From a virus, in IMG/VR virus record IMGVR_UViG_3300026114_000004, positions 1 to 42,233 of that record: 42,233 nt of DNA; one strand, given 5' to 3'. Below are positions 13,601-21,574 of the stretch, piece after piece. A model generated the notes under the pieces. The model searched no databases. It was given only the letters and a program-made list of their open reading frames with translations, and was not told the origin of the DNA. The position numbers were made by a program, and so were the translations under genes. The number at the start of each line of letters is the position of its first letter. The stretch's first letter is position 1.

Positions 13601-14536
13601 TCAAATGTCCATTATCTCCGCTATGGAAAAATTTTTAACATCATAGAAAAACAAATCTAGCGAAGGCACTTTGTCTATTTTTTGTTTATGAATTACAAAA
13701 TCAACACTTTGTTTTGAAAAAAAGTAATCTATGAATGGTCGCAATTTGTTTGCTCGCTCACTCCATATCCGATAGATATAACGATCATCGTCTACCCAGA
13801 AATAACTTGCACCTGAGTGAGAACTATCTGCACCACCGTTTTTGCCTCTGGAAGTGCAGACTACAGGATATAAAGTTTTAGTGGTGTATGAAACATCTTC
13901 GTAATCTGCCTTTTCATTGCGATATCCATCTTGGAGAGTTTTTAATTTTACATCTTCATCATAAAGGTCAGGGATAGATGTTAAAAGAGGAAAAGATATT
14001 GATTCTGGTTTAGCGGGAGAAAAATCAATACGCAAAATTCTCAACATTTTTTTTCGTGTCTTACTAACAGCACCAGACTTTAGTGCCGCTATCGTAAATT
14101 TACTTTCAAAATGATTTCTAATATCACTGGCTTTGTCTTTGGCTGCTTTGCTAGGGTTAGTAAAACACCTATTGAGTTCTTGGTCTGTGTTTATTACCGA
14201 TTTGTTTGATTTATCCTCAGCAAATGTTTCTAAAGCATGAACAATACTAGGATTGCTTAGGTTTTTGTTTTTTAATTCACAAACAATAGCAAGTGGATCT
14301 GCTGGAAATGCAGCAAAAGTAACGGGAATATCTAAATCTTCAAGTATATAAGATTCATTCCATGAAATGGAATCGGAACCACTATCATCGTTAAAATCTA
14401 AATCAATGGTAATATCACCACCAGCCAAGGATGAGTCAGTCAAATCAATTATGTTGTTTAGTGTTTGGTTTTTGTTTGTCATTGTTGCGTTCAGTGTTCC
14501 AGATTCTGTCCCAACCTTCTTTGTATTTTTCATCAT
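13601..14536 (-). CDS. hypothetical protein, about 310 aa
   Basis: This protein is not recognised. The first 90 residues are acidic and Ser/Thr/Asp-rich (DLDFNDDSGSDSISW). The C-terminal half has a compact alpha/beta region with VDFVIHKQKIDKVPSLDLFF, which might be a nuclease- or phosphoesterase-like core, but no catalytic motif is clear. The start is uncertain: AAAAGGTG precedes ATGATG at 14536, but this overlaps the 47-aa gene at 14445-14588 by about 90 nt. The next ATG, at 14482, reduces the overlap to 38 nt but has no SD. Confidence 0.6.
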   Translation of the reverse strand: MMKNTKKVGTESGTLNATMTNKNQTLNNIIDLTDSSLAGGDITIDLDFNDDSGSDSISWNESYILEDLDIPVTFAAFPADPLAIVCELKNKNLSNPSIVHALETFAEDKSNKSVINTDQELNRCFTNPSKAAKDKASDIRNHFESKFTIAALKSGAVSKTRKKMLRILRIDFSPAKPESISFPLLTSIPDLYDEDVKLKTLQDGYRNEKADYEDVSYTTKTLYPVVCTSRGKNGGADSSHSGASYFWVDDDRYIYRIWSERANKLRPFIDYFFSKQSVDFVIHKQKIDKVPSLDLFFYDVKNFSIAEIMDI

Positions 14537-14588
14537 TAGCACCTTTTCTGCGTTTATCGCCTTTGCCACCAGCCCACTTATCTCCCAT
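14445..14588 (-). CDS. small phage protein, GDKW.GGKGD..R type, 47 aa
   Basis: The frame starts MGDKWAGGKGDKRRKGANDE, with KYKEGWDRIW after it. The pattern (W.GGKG..(R/P)RKG...YREGWDRIF) is a small basic protein I recognise from many tailed phages, of unknown function. It lies in a different frame from, and overlaps, the start of the 310-aa gene. The recognisable sequence argues it is real. Confidence 0.6.
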   Translation of the reverse strand: MGDKWAGGKGDKRRKGANDEKYKEGWDRIWNTERNNDKQKPNTKQHN

Positions 14589-14832
14589 TTTCTTCGTCCT
14601 CTTGATAATCAACTCGCCAATCTGGTCCAAGTGATACAAATATATTTTTACCAAGAACACACTGATACATTTTTGTAGATTTTATGTATAGCATTGATAG
14701 CGTAATCGATTCAGTCATTTTAACAACCAACATTTTTTCTGGTTCGTGTTCTAAAATTTCACCAGTTTTGTCTATGTTGTATGTAATATTTCTAACAACA
14801 CAACGAGATTCATTGCCTATTGACCAAGCCAT
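14578..14832 (-). CDS. hypothetical protein, 84 aa
   Basis: This protein starts MAWSIGNESRCVVRNITYNI. The ATG at 14832 is chosen because it follows the upstream stop by one base (TAGCATG). Beta-strand character dominates (EKMLVVKMTESITLSMLYI). It is not recognised. It overlaps the 47-aa gene by 11 nt. Confidence 0.6.
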   Translation of the reverse strand: MAWSIGNESRCVVRNITYNIDKTGEILEHEPEKMLVVKMTESITLSMLYIKSTKMYQCVLGKNIFVSLGPDWRVDYQEDEENGR

Positions 14833-14833
14833 G

Positions 14834-15535
14834 CTAGTCCCAAAGTGCCCTGAAATATTTTCCAAACATTTTTAGACCATAATCAACACGCTCGGAGTAT
14901 TCATCGTATCCTTCCTTGTCAAAATGTCTAGTATCATTAGGGCCTTTATCCATTCTGTAATAAATCATGCCGTCGTGGTCGTCATCAACTTCGTTGCCAT
15001 GTACATCAACTTTGGTCCATGTAAGATCACTTTCTCCGGTGAAGAACTCTTCTTCTCCGGGCATGTCTTCTGACATTTCACGAAAACTCCAGATCATAGC
15101 GTCTAGAACGTAATCCCAGCGTTCAAAATGCTTGTCACCGACTTCACCGTTTTCCCGCTGTTTTTTTGTAAGTTTTTCGCTGCGAAGTTCTTGGGGCACA
15201 TCTTCTATATCAACGAATGGAGCACCTTGTTTGGTATCACGTAACTGTTCTAATACAGGTAGAATAATGTGAGCAAGAGTAGTATTTGCATTCCAACTAT
15301 CCCACGGATCTATATGAACTTTTATCTTCTGCTTTCTGCGACTTTGAATCTGATTGACAGTATAATGCAGCACAGTCTGCCAAGCATCCAGCAGTTTCAT
15401 CACAGTGTTATCAATCCAATCATGATCACGTTCGTCAATATCCCAAACGTACTTGCCATGTCGCCACTCAAGGTATCGTTTTTCTATACGCTGGGTGTTG
15501 AACCAGTGTACGTATTTTCCTATCTTCGCTTTCAT
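14834..15535 (-). CDS. phage-conserved hypothetical protein, 233 aa
   Basis: The middle part (KVHIDPWDSWNANTTLAHII, then LRDTKQGAPFVDIEDVP and FERWDYVLDAMIWSFRE) belongs to a protein type I know from many T4-like and other marine phages, still without known function. It is acidic, and a DP.D.W segment next to a helix-rich core is conserved. It overlaps the 62-aa gene by 4 nt (ATGA) and is followed by MAWSI after one base, so it belongs to an operon starting near 15950. Confidence 0.75.
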   Translation of the reverse strand: MKAKIGKYVHWFNTQRIEKRYLEWRHGKYVWDIDERDHDWIDNTVMKLLDAWQTVLHYTVNQIQSRRKQKIKVHIDPWDSWNANTTLAHIILPVLEQLRDTKQGAPFVDIEDVPQELRSEKLTKKQRENGEVGDKHFERWDYVLDAMIWSFREMSEDMPGEEEFFTGESDLTWTKVDVHGNEVDDDHDGMIYYRMDKGPNDTRHFDKEGYDEYSERVDYGLKMFGKYFRALWD

Positions 15536-15720
15536 TGTTCAACTCGTTGTAAGTATAACTGATACTCTTGTTGATTTATCTTATCAACTTCATCTTGCAA
15601 AGACTTTCCATGAAACTTTTCAAAATCAGATATCTGCTCTTCTACCGACATCCATGGATTGCCTTTTATTTCGCTTCCATGTTTTTCTAACCATTCTTCA
15701 TAGGTTAATGTTTTGTTCAT
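15532..15720 (-). CDS. hypothetical protein, 62 aa
   Basis: This charged helical protein (TYEEWLEKHGSEIKGNPWMS) is of unknown function. It is coupled on both sides by ATGA overlaps. Confidence 0.6.
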   Translation of the reverse strand: MNKTLTYEEWLEKHGSEIKGNPWMSVEEQISDFEKFHGKSLQDEVDKINQQEYQLYLQRVEQ

Positions 15721-15950
15721 TCTTTTACTCCAAAGTGTTCTTGGATATCATTAGCAATATCTTCTAAACAAGATTCACTGAAAACATCAGGGACATAACC
15801 GTTTTTTACAATATCAGCACATTCCTGCACAATCAACTGGGCAAACAGTTGCATTTTATCTTCGCCGAATGTGTACATCTTTTGATCACCACCATTTGTT
15901 GACTCATCAAAAAATGTTTCAATGGCAAGTTCTTCAATTCTTTTGTTCAT
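15717..15950 (-). CDS. phage-conserved small protein, 77 aa
   Basis: The sequence MNKRIEELAIETF, then FAQLIVQECADIVKNGYVP, matches a very common tailed-phage small protein (MNERI..LAE.A..., FAELIV.ECA). Its function is unknown. It overlaps the next gene by 4 nt. Confidence 0.7.
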   Translation of the reverse strand: MNKRIEELAIETFFDESTNGGDQKMYTFGEDKMQLFAQLIVQECADIVKNGYVPDVFSESCLEDIANDIQEHFGVKE

Positions 15951-15973
15951 TTTTCAACTCCTATATAAACCAC

Positions 15974-17257
15974 TTATTTCCAAAATTTCTCAATCTCACC
16001 TGCCATGATAGTACCATAAGGTAGTACTTCATCTACTACCGTTGCAAGATCAAAGTGCTCAATATCACGACGCACTGCTGCCGCATCCTTGTATGCACTT
16101 GGCAACTCACTGGTGTCAGGCATGCCACTCCAGAATCGAATGTCCAGTCCTTCGGTTTCTCGTTCAAGGTCGGCAATGCCACGACGAGCATGCTCTGACC
16201 GTGAGTAGTTTCGACCTGCACCGTGCGGGCAGAATCCCAGCGAGTTTGGATTGTCATGACCTCGAACAATCAGGACAGGTTCTGCCATATTGAGTGGAAT
16301 TGCCTCGACACCATCGCTCCATGCTGGGGTTGCACCTTTTGCATGATAGATCACGCCATCCCGCTCGAACACAAAATTGTGTCGAGTCCATGTCAACATT
16401 TCCGACTCTTCGCCATGGATTGCATAGTGGTTCTCCATCGTCCACTCTTGAACAATGTTCAATGCTTCCATGTAGGTATAAAAATCGTTGGTGTCACGAG
16501 GAATCCATGCGTTCTGCTTCAGTGTGTCCGGAGATAACTTCTGGCGATACCTCTCAGCAATTCGCATACCAGCCTTATACACACGAGCACCAAAACCACG
16601 CGAACCATGATGAGTGACCAGAGTAGTTGCACCGCTTGACTTTAGTGTACCCACAAAGGCAAAGTGATTACCATCTCCTTGTGTGCCCATATGATAGTCT
16701 GCAATGTCCTCGAACTGACGAGTGATGGGATTTTCACGAACACGCTCTCGAAGTGCATCACTCATCTTGTATTCAGGACGACCGCCCGGACCAAAGTGGG
16801 TGCGTGAATATACTCGTTCCATCAACTCTACAGGAGTTACATTATCATATGTCGAAACCATGACCGAACAACACACGTCCGCTGAGTGCATACCCGGATG
16901 AACATGTGGTGAAGCAACGACACCACCGACAGGAATTGTGCCAACTGGACCTGCAGGACAGGCATCTGGCATCACTGCAACACTCTCAACAACCGGAGTC
17001 TTTGATAACTCAAACATGGTATTAATCACGGAATCAAGATTGTCTACTTCATCTGGGGTAGATGCACGAATATTAAGACAATGCGGATACCTATTAAAAG
17101 CAATAGGTGATTTCAAGCCCATCTTTGGCTCAGGGAGAAGATCCTTCATTGATTCGTAAGTACAAATTCCGGTCTCGTTTGCCCGAGCAATCATTGCTGG
17201 GATATGTAGTCCACCTTCAATACCAAGTGCAATGATGTCTTTGCCAGTATAAGTCAT
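15974..17257 (-). CDS. rtcB: RtcB-type RNA ligase
   Basis: RtcB joins 2',3'-cyclic-phosphate or 3'-phosphate RNA ends to 5'-OH ends using GTP and Mn; it repairs cleaved tRNAs. The family motifs are in order: the MPDACPAG start of the metal region with HSADVCCSVM (metal-binding Asp and Cys), GDGNHFAFV and HHGSRGFGARV (metal His), RHNFVF (HN), HAKGATPAW, and CPHGAGRNYSR with the guanylylated His. 427 aa from the ATG at 17257 (SD AAGAGA). Plausibly it counters host anticodon nucleases or heals phage tRNAs. The gene is visibly GC-richer than its neighbours, suggesting separate acquisition. A sigma70-like promoter precedes it. Confidence 0.93.
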   Translation of the reverse strand: MTYTGKDIIALGIEGGLHIPAMIARANETGICTYESMKDLLPEPKMGLKSPIAFNRYPHCLNIRASTPDEVDNLDSVINTMFELSKTPVVESVAVMPDACPAGPVGTIPVGGVVASPHVHPGMHSADVCCSVMVSTYDNVTPVELMERVYSRTHFGPGGRPEYKMSDALRERVRENPITRQFEDIADYHMGTQGDGNHFAFVGTLKSSGATTLVTHHGSRGFGARVYKAGMRIAERYRQKLSPDTLKQNAWIPRDTNDFYTYMEALNIVQEWTMENHYAIHGEESEMLTWTRHNFVFERDGVIYHAKGATPAWSDGVEAIPLNMAEPVLIVRGHDNPNSLGFCPHGAGRNYSRSEHARRGIADLERETEGLDIRFWSGMPDTSELPSAYKDAAAVRRDIEHFDLATVVDEVLPYGTIMAGEIEKFWK

Positions 17258-17285
17258 GTGTTTTCTCTTTTGCAATTGTGATACT

Positions 17286-17313
17286 ATTATAACATCACTT
17301 GTGAAATTTGCAA
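17286..17313 (-). promoter_or_regulatory. sigma70-like promoter
   Basis: Minus-strand TTGCAA (17308-17313), 16-bp spacer, TATAAT (17286-17291), about 29 nt upstream of the RtcB start. Confidence 0.65.
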
Positions 17314-17323
17314 GCCTTTTGAG

Positions 17324-17494
17324 TCAGTTGGCATTATTGTTGTTTTTGTTTTTTAGGTATTCTACCAGTTGTTCTGTGTGTTCGATTTCACGCTCCCGCT
17401 GGGGAGACTTTTTCCATTCATCTATGTCAACATATATAGTGCCTTCGGACGACACTTGTAGATAATCAGGATATTTTTCTGTTTTTGTTTTCAT
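17324..17494 (-). CDS. hypothetical protein, 56 aa
   Basis: This frame (MKTKTEKYPDYLQVSSEGTI start, Asn-rich end) is charged and mostly helical after residue 25. It overlaps the end of the 98-aa gene by 29 nt and contains no known motif. Confidence 0.5.
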   Translation of the reverse strand: MKTKTEKYPDYLQVSSEGTIYVDIDEWKKSPQREREIEHTEQLVEYLKNKNNNNAN

Positions 17495-17762
17495 ATTTTA
17501 ACACCATGTATGTGCGATCTTGAGGTTTCATATACCCCCAAACAGCAACTTCTTTTCCGAGGAGGTCATATCTGGGCTGTCGATAGGTTTCTAAAAGTCG
17601 TGCTCTTTCTTGAACAAACTTTCCTTTGTCAGTTTCAAACAGCATTTCTAACACTGCCTGTTCCCATTCTTGCTCGTCAATGCCTTCATCTAGAATTTGT
17701 GTTTGCAAGAATTGTGTTCTCTCATACACTTCGCCATCTATGATTTTGAATTTATCTGACAT
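17466..17762 (-). CDS. hypothetical protein, 98 aa
   Basis: This is an acidic N-terminal helix region followed by a beta segment (EVAVWGYMKPQDRTYMVLKY). It is not recognised. It is one base from the upstream 72-aa gene, in a tightly packed operon running 18753 to 17324. Confidence 0.55.
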   Translation of the reverse strand: MSDKFKIIDGEVYERTQFLQTQILDEGIDEQEWEQAVLEMLFETDKGKFVQERARLLETYRQPRYDLLGKEVAVWGYMKPQDRTYMVLKYENKNRKIS

Positions 17763-17763
17763 T

Positions 17764-17982
17764 TTAATTTACACTTAACACGAACCAAATATAATGCTTT
17801 TCATCTCTAAAATCAAGATACTTTGGTTGTTCCAATTCATCATACACTATCTCAGCACCATAGTGTTTTCGCCAAGCATTTATTTCCCATTCCGCAGATC
17901 TAATTTCATTTGGCGGAAGTATAGCCTCATTGGCAGAGAATACTATCTCTTTATGGTCTTCAATTTTTATTCTGTAGGTCAT
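17764..17982 (-). CDS. small F..D...FVL-tail family protein, 72 aa
   Basis: The C-terminus (WRKHYGAEIVY, then LDFRDEKHYIWFVLSV) shares a layout with the proteins at 17979-18209 and 18526-18753 and loosely with 967-1203: an aromatic helix, a hydrophobic strand, then acidic residues and a terminal FxL. I know similar tails from small T4-like phage proteins. The function is unknown. Confidence 0.55.
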   Translation of the reverse strand: MTYRIKIEDHKEIVFSANEAILPPNEIRSAEWEINAWRKHYGAEIVYDELEQPKYLDFRDEKHYIWFVLSVN

Positions 17983-18209
17983 ACGCCGTATTTCAACGCA
18001 AACAGAGTGTGTTCCTGTTCAGTCATGTGTAGTACAACACATGTATCATAGGGCTGTATTTCCGCCTCATATCCATACCACTTTTTGATGTAGTGTTCAT
18101 GATCCATTCGCGGAATTAAATAACCTCTCTCATATGTAGTTCTAAGATTATTGTTATAGTCTTTCCAAAATGGATGAGCAAGGGTAATATCTACTGCAAC
18201 TTTTTTCAT
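17979..18209 (-). CDS. small LFALK-tail family protein, 76 aa
   Basis: The ATG at 18209 shares a base with the upstream stop (TAATG), so I prefer it to a start at 18218. The tail CVVLHMTEQEHTLFALKYGV matches the local family (see 18526-18753, ending ELFVLKWA). The N-terminus KKVAVDITLAHPFWKDY is unlike the other members. The function is unknown. Confidence 0.6.
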   Translation of the reverse strand: MKKVAVDITLAHPFWKDYNNNLRTTYERGYLIPRMDHEHYIKKWYGYEAEIQPYDTCVVLHMTEQEHTLFALKYGV

Positions 18210-18535
18210 TATGACCACATCATGCCAATAATACTAGTCCATTGCGATTTGCCACGTCTTATTTTTATAGAGAGGCGATTGTTCGGAGCATCACTGCCAA
18301 TTATATCCCAATTCCAATCCCAACCTTGCCTCCCTACATTCTGTTCAAGATATGGTCTATAAAACTCGTTGGGGTCAGCACTGATAGCACTCATAGGCCA
18401 ACGCACACTCACAGTTTTTCCCGGCATAAATCGCCACCACAATTTTTCACGAAATTTCTTCGCAGAATTGATACAGAGATATCCGAACTCTGTATGTGAC
18501 GTTGGAAATAGTTTGGTTATTAGGTTTATGCCCAC
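18209..18535 (-). CDS. hypothetical protein, 108 aa
   Basis: The protein starts with a GTG at 18535 inside the upstream stop region, or at a later start. It is a basic, Trp-rich protein (FREKLWWRFMPGKTVSVRWP, then a GWDWNWDI segment). It is not recognised. It couples to the next gene by TAATG. Confidence 0.5.
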   Translation of the reverse strand: MGINLITKLFPTSHTEFGYLCINSAKKFREKLWWRFMPGKTVSVRWPMSAISADPNEFYRPYLEQNVGRQGWDWNWDIIGSDAPNNRLSIKIRRGKSQWTSIIGMMWS

Positions 18536-18753
18536 TTCAAAACAAACAACTCAGCCATTTTAGAATCTTCAAATACCATAGTATTACGAGGGCGTTCCCA
18601 AGCAAACCAACTAGAGTGGTCATAACTTTCAAGCCATTCTAGCATTTCTTTTTCACGCGTCCGGTCTGATACATCTACGACGGTGTATCCTTCGGTATTT
18701 GCACGATTAAATTTGCCAACTCCCATAGGAAAGGTTTTTGTTATATTTTTCAT
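18526..18753 (-). CDS. small LFVLK-tail family protein, 75 aa
   Basis: WLESYDHSSWFAWERPRNTM and then VFEDSKMAELFVLKWA defines the family tail shared with the two genes at 17764-18209. It is first in the operon; a weak sigma70-like promoter lies 37 nt upstream. Confidence 0.6.
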   Translation of the reverse strand: MKNITKTFPMGVGKFNRANTEGYTVVDVSDRTREKEMLEWLESYDHSSWFAWERPRNTMVFEDSKMAELFVLKWA

Positions 18754-18789
18754 AATTATACCTCAATAAGTTATTTTGCTAGACTGAGC

Positions 18790-18818
18790 ACGATAAGATA
18801 CTTTATCTCAAGAGTCAA
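18790..18818 (-). promoter_or_regulatory. sigma70-like promoter
   Basis: Minus-strand TTGACT (18813-18818), 17-bp spacer, TATCGT (18790-18795). It would drive the operon starting at 18753. Confidence 0.5.
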
Positions 18819-19210
18819 TCGTTTTGAACACAATCCAGAGAATCAAGAGTGTCTTTTACCATTCTTCTGCGTTCTTTCATGGCATCTATTTCTTTATCGT
18901 CTGCGATATGCAGACTCCAGTCAATCTCCCAGTCTCTTATACCACCACAACCGCCGGTATCAAACGCAATATTGAGGGCGGATAACCGCACTTCTTCTTC
19001 TCGAAGGATGTCAGTATCTACTTCAGAAGATGCTGCGAACTCTACGGTACTCCAAAATTCTGAGGGCAGCCTGTCAATTCTATTGTCATACTTGCTGAGA
19101 GCTGATTCAATGTGTCTCGAACGACTAGGCTGGATAGAAAACTTCACACCAGCACGATTGATATTTTTAAGACTGTGCCATACTTCTTCATAGGCTTGCA
19201 TGATATTCAT
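18815..19210 (-). CDS. hypothetical protein, 131 aa
   Basis: This helical, charged protein has a central FDTGGCGGIRDWEIDWSLHI segment. The ATG at 19210 has AAGGAG 8 nt upstream. No family is recognised. Confidence 0.55.
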   Translation of the reverse strand: MNIMQAYEEVWHSLKNINRAGVKFSIQPSRSRHIESALSKYDNRIDRLPSEFWSTVEFAASSEVDTDILREEEVRLSALNIAFDTGGCGGIRDWEIDWSLHIADDKEIDAMKERRRMVKDTLDSLDCVQND

Positions 19211-19252
19211 TATATATTCTCCTTTTTTAATTTAGTTCTAGACCTAAGTGTT

Positions 19253-19621
19253 TCACCAAGTGCCATCATCATAAGCAGATCCTACTAGGTTTAGTAGAGT
19301 GAGATATTTTTCATACGCATCTTTCACAGCAGGATTTTCATTCCTTGCACGACATTCGACTTCGTGCTGTTTGACAAGATCGCCTAAATTCTCACCTAAA
19401 TCCTTGAAAATCCACTCGTCATGTTCCACAAGAGCAGATGCCCGGTTCCGAGGTAGGTGTATAGCCACCATCTGTTCATATTCAATATCTAGAGCAGGAT
19501 CTGCGACTGCTTCCCGATCACTAAAGGTCATATCAGTGTTTTTTATTTTATTAACACGATATGGGCTTTGTTCTACACGAGCACGATATCTTTTGCAAAA
19601 TGACTTTGTTTTATCATCCAT
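19253..19621 (-). CDS. hypothetical protein, 122 aa
   Basis: The C-terminus (NENPAVKDAYEKYLTLLNLV) shows the VK.AYE.Y..L..L motif also found at the end of the protein at 20024-20527. It is a common ending of small phage proteins. The N-terminal part is basic (KRYRARVEQSPYRVNKIKNT). The function is unknown. The ATG at 19621 overlaps the upstream stop region. Confidence 0.6.
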   Translation of the reverse strand: MDDKTKSFCKRYRARVEQSPYRVNKIKNTDMTFSDREAVADPALDIEYEQMVAIHLPRNRASALVEHDEWIFKDLGENLGDLVKQHEVECRARNENPAVKDAYEKYLTLLNLVGSAYDDGTW

Positions 19622-20027
19622 CACTTTCTACTTTCTTTATCGCTTTGTTAAGTGTGTTAGCATAGTTTAATGCTTGTTGTCGGGACAGAAAAACGCTTGA
19701 CTCGTATTTCACATAACCACGGAATAAAATTTTCCAGATCAACCGAGTTCGACGCACAGTTTCATTAATAATGTAAGCAGCCCAACTTAACACCCGGTAA
19801 AGTGCTTCGTTATTAATATTGGGATTTTGATTAACTGTTGTACTCCAAAAGTCGGTTGACACTTCTGTGATAATCTCGACTGAAATTTGTTTTGTCTCTC
19901 GCTCTGCTTCTATCCAGATGCTGTGATGGTGATCCTTTGAGCCGCAGTCGCACTCAACCTCGTACCATACAGCATCACCATAATCTTTTTTCTTCATAAT
20001 GCCTTCAGCAGGTGTTTCACTTTTCAT
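19614..20027 (-). CDS. small phage protein with Cys/His motif, 137 aa
   Basis: From the ATG at 20027 the protein carries YEVECDCGSKDHHHSIWIEA, a Cys-X-Cys/Asp-His motif familiar from T4-like phage proteins of unknown function and possibly metal-binding. This is followed by a helical region with several Arg residues (VRRTRLIWKILFRGYVKY). It overlaps the upstream gene by 4 nt. Confidence 0.6.
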   Translation of the reverse strand: MKSETPAEGIMKKKDYGDAVWYEVECDCGSKDHHHSIWIEAERETKQISVEIITEVSTDFWSTTVNQNPNINNEALYRVLSWAAYIINETVRRTRLIWKILFRGYVKYESSVFLSRQQALNYANTLNKAIKKVESDG

Positions 20028-20527
20028 TTTACTGTCTCTTTTTGTTTCTCCTGACCACAAAGTTTTGCAAGTAAGACAAATTCATCATAAGCCCGTTTAA
20101 CATTTTCATTGCTTGTAATTTCATCGACCATAAACTGAAGTTCTGAAAGGGCAGTATCTGTGATTTCGTGGGCACTAGGATAATTTATCTGATAAAAATC
20201 ATCACCAAACGCCTCTTTCATATTGTCCCATGCTTCAACTTGCATTTTGGTCAAAAGTTTAGATGCCGGTCTTGCCTGACTTGCAATTACAATTTCATCA
20301 ATAACAGCGTCGCGAGCATATTCAATAGCAGCAATTACTGCAGCAAAATCTGGTTCAACGTGAAATCGTGTTGTTTGACGACCGGGATGAACTCTAATCA
20401 AGTGTGACCCATATGGTAAAGAACTCATTAATTCAGCATCATAGTGCGAAACTGGAATGAATTCACCATCGTCATTTTTAATGTAATAGGTTTCTTTGAA
20501 ACTGTCAGAAGAGGTATATTCGGTCAT
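20024..20527 (-). CDS. phage-conserved hypothetical protein, 167 aa
   Basis: The sequence YYIKNDDGEFIPVSHYDAEL, the PYGSHLIRVHPG segment, SQARPASKLLTKMQVEAWDN and FGDDFYQINYPSAHEI form a pattern I recognise from many unrelated phages, with no known function. It ends in the ENVKRAYDEFVLL motif shared with the gene at 19253-19621. It is probably a small structural or host-interaction protein, but nothing in it says which. Confidence 0.7.
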   Translation of the reverse strand: MTEYTSSDSFKETYYIKNDDGEFIPVSHYDAELMSSLPYGSHLIRVHPGRQTTRFHVEPDFAAVIAAIEYARDAVIDEIVIASQARPASKLLTKMQVEAWDNMKEAFGDDFYQINYPSAHEITDTALSELQFMVDEITSNENVKRAYDEFVLLAKLCGQEKQKETVK

Positions 20528-20528
20528 T

Positions 20529-20792
20529 TTAGATCTCCTTTACATCACCATTTTCATCAATTTTCGTATCTTCATAGGGTGCTGCAATACGCCGGTATAA
20601 CTCAAGTTTGCAACCCTCTAATGCACCAATACAATCATTGATATTCTGGTAATTTAATCCTTTATCTCGGAGATAATTTTGGACAATTACTGTGAAAACA
20701 TAGTTAAGTTCTCCAGCGTTGTCACAACAGTATCCCAAATCTTTTGGCAACTCTCTGAATATATCACGCTGTTCTTTTTTAATATAAGGCAT
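20529..20792 (-). CDS. DUF6899-type protein, 87 aa
   Basis: The protein starts MPYIKKEQRDIF and continues NAGELNYVFTVIVQNYL, INDCIGALEGCKLELYRRIA, then PYEDTKIDENGDV. These are the conserved blocks of a small phage/bacterial family I know as DUF6899. Its function is unknown. It is one base from the downstream gene. Confidence 0.75.
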   Translation of the reverse strand: MPYIKKEQRDIFRELPKDLGYCCDNAGELNYVFTVIVQNYLRDKGLNYQNINDCIGALEGCKLELYRRIAAPYEDTKIDENGDVKEI

Positions 20793-20795
20793 TGC

Positions 20796-21248
20796 TCAAC
20801 CTATGGTTTTATTATCAAGAAAAATTTTCAATGTTTTATTGTCGTCTTGTAAAGAATACTTTGGTGATTCGCTTTTGTCAAGGTACCGCACATAGTTTCT
20901 TCCATCGGCATCAATAACCTCAAGACGATTAATACCCAACATTGCATTTAATTCTTCGCCATCAAAGATAGCATTATGAATTGACATATATCCACAATCC
21001 AAACCACGTCCATACATTCCAGCGTCAAATCCAAATACGTGGTAAAGTGTATGGCGATAGGTGCCTCGTTCTATGCCATCTGCTTGCCAAATTCGTTTGC
21101 ACACTGCGTAGAATGCATCTTCCCGTTCTTGCTCAGTTAGATTTTCCCACCATTCATCATTCTGTTTTCCGTATTCATTAAGTGCTGCTTGTATTTCTTC
21201 ACCGCTGTCGGTCATTTCTTGTAGTGGGTCTTTTTTATCAGTTGTCAT
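20796..21248 (-). CDS. phage-conserved hypothetical protein, 150 aa
   Basis: The region DEWWENLTEQEREDAFYAVC plus YRHTLYHVFGFDAGMYGRGL then YMSIHNAIFDG resembles a protein I know from marine T4-like phages. The N-terminal half is helical and acidic; the C-terminal 30 residues look like a separate strand-rich tail. The function is unknown. Confidence 0.6.
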   Translation of the reverse strand: MTTDKKDPLQEMTDSGEEIQAALNEYGKQNDEWWENLTEQEREDAFYAVCKRIWQADGIERGTYRHTLYHVFGFDAGMYGRGLDCGYMSIHNAIFDGEELNAMLGINRLEVIDADGRNYVRYLDKSESPKYSLQDDNKTLKIFLDNKTIG

Positions 21249-21271
21249 TTTCTATCCTTTGTGTGTATGAG

Positions 21272-21574
21272 TTAAACAATTGTGGCTTCTACCAAATTGT
21301 AAACCATCAAATCTTGCATTTCAGTTAAGTCATCCACCAAAGATATATCATTAAAGTAGACGGCCACGGCTCCCCAGCGTGATGTATCGCGGACAAGTTT
21401 TATGTCACGGCTGCTTATAGCATATCGAGTTTCATCAAGTGGTGGTTTATCATTCACCGTTGTTCTATGTGGACAGCAAGTTTCTGGCTTTAGAACAATA
21501 TATGACTGTACACTGACACGATAACGATATTGATTGTAAAAAAGTTTACTTGAAGGAACTTCTTTTATCTTCAT
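21272..21574 (-). CDS. hypothetical protein, 100 aa
   Basis: This beta-rich protein has ETCCPHR (Cys-Cys near His) and a hydrophobic C-terminal half (WGAVAVYFNDISLVDDL). It is not recognised. It overlaps the 63-aa gene upstream by 29 nt. Confidence 0.5.
   Translation of the reverse strand: MKIKEVPSSKLFYNQYRYRVSVQSYIVLKPETCCPHRTTVNDKPPLDETRYAISSRDIKLVRDTSRWGAVAVYFNDISLVDDLTEMQDLMVYNLVEATIV

Noticed and set aside
16036-16617. Several plus- and minus-strand frames of 60-107 codons
   Set aside because: They are shadows of the RtcB g-c-rich coding sequence, whose own motifs are intact.
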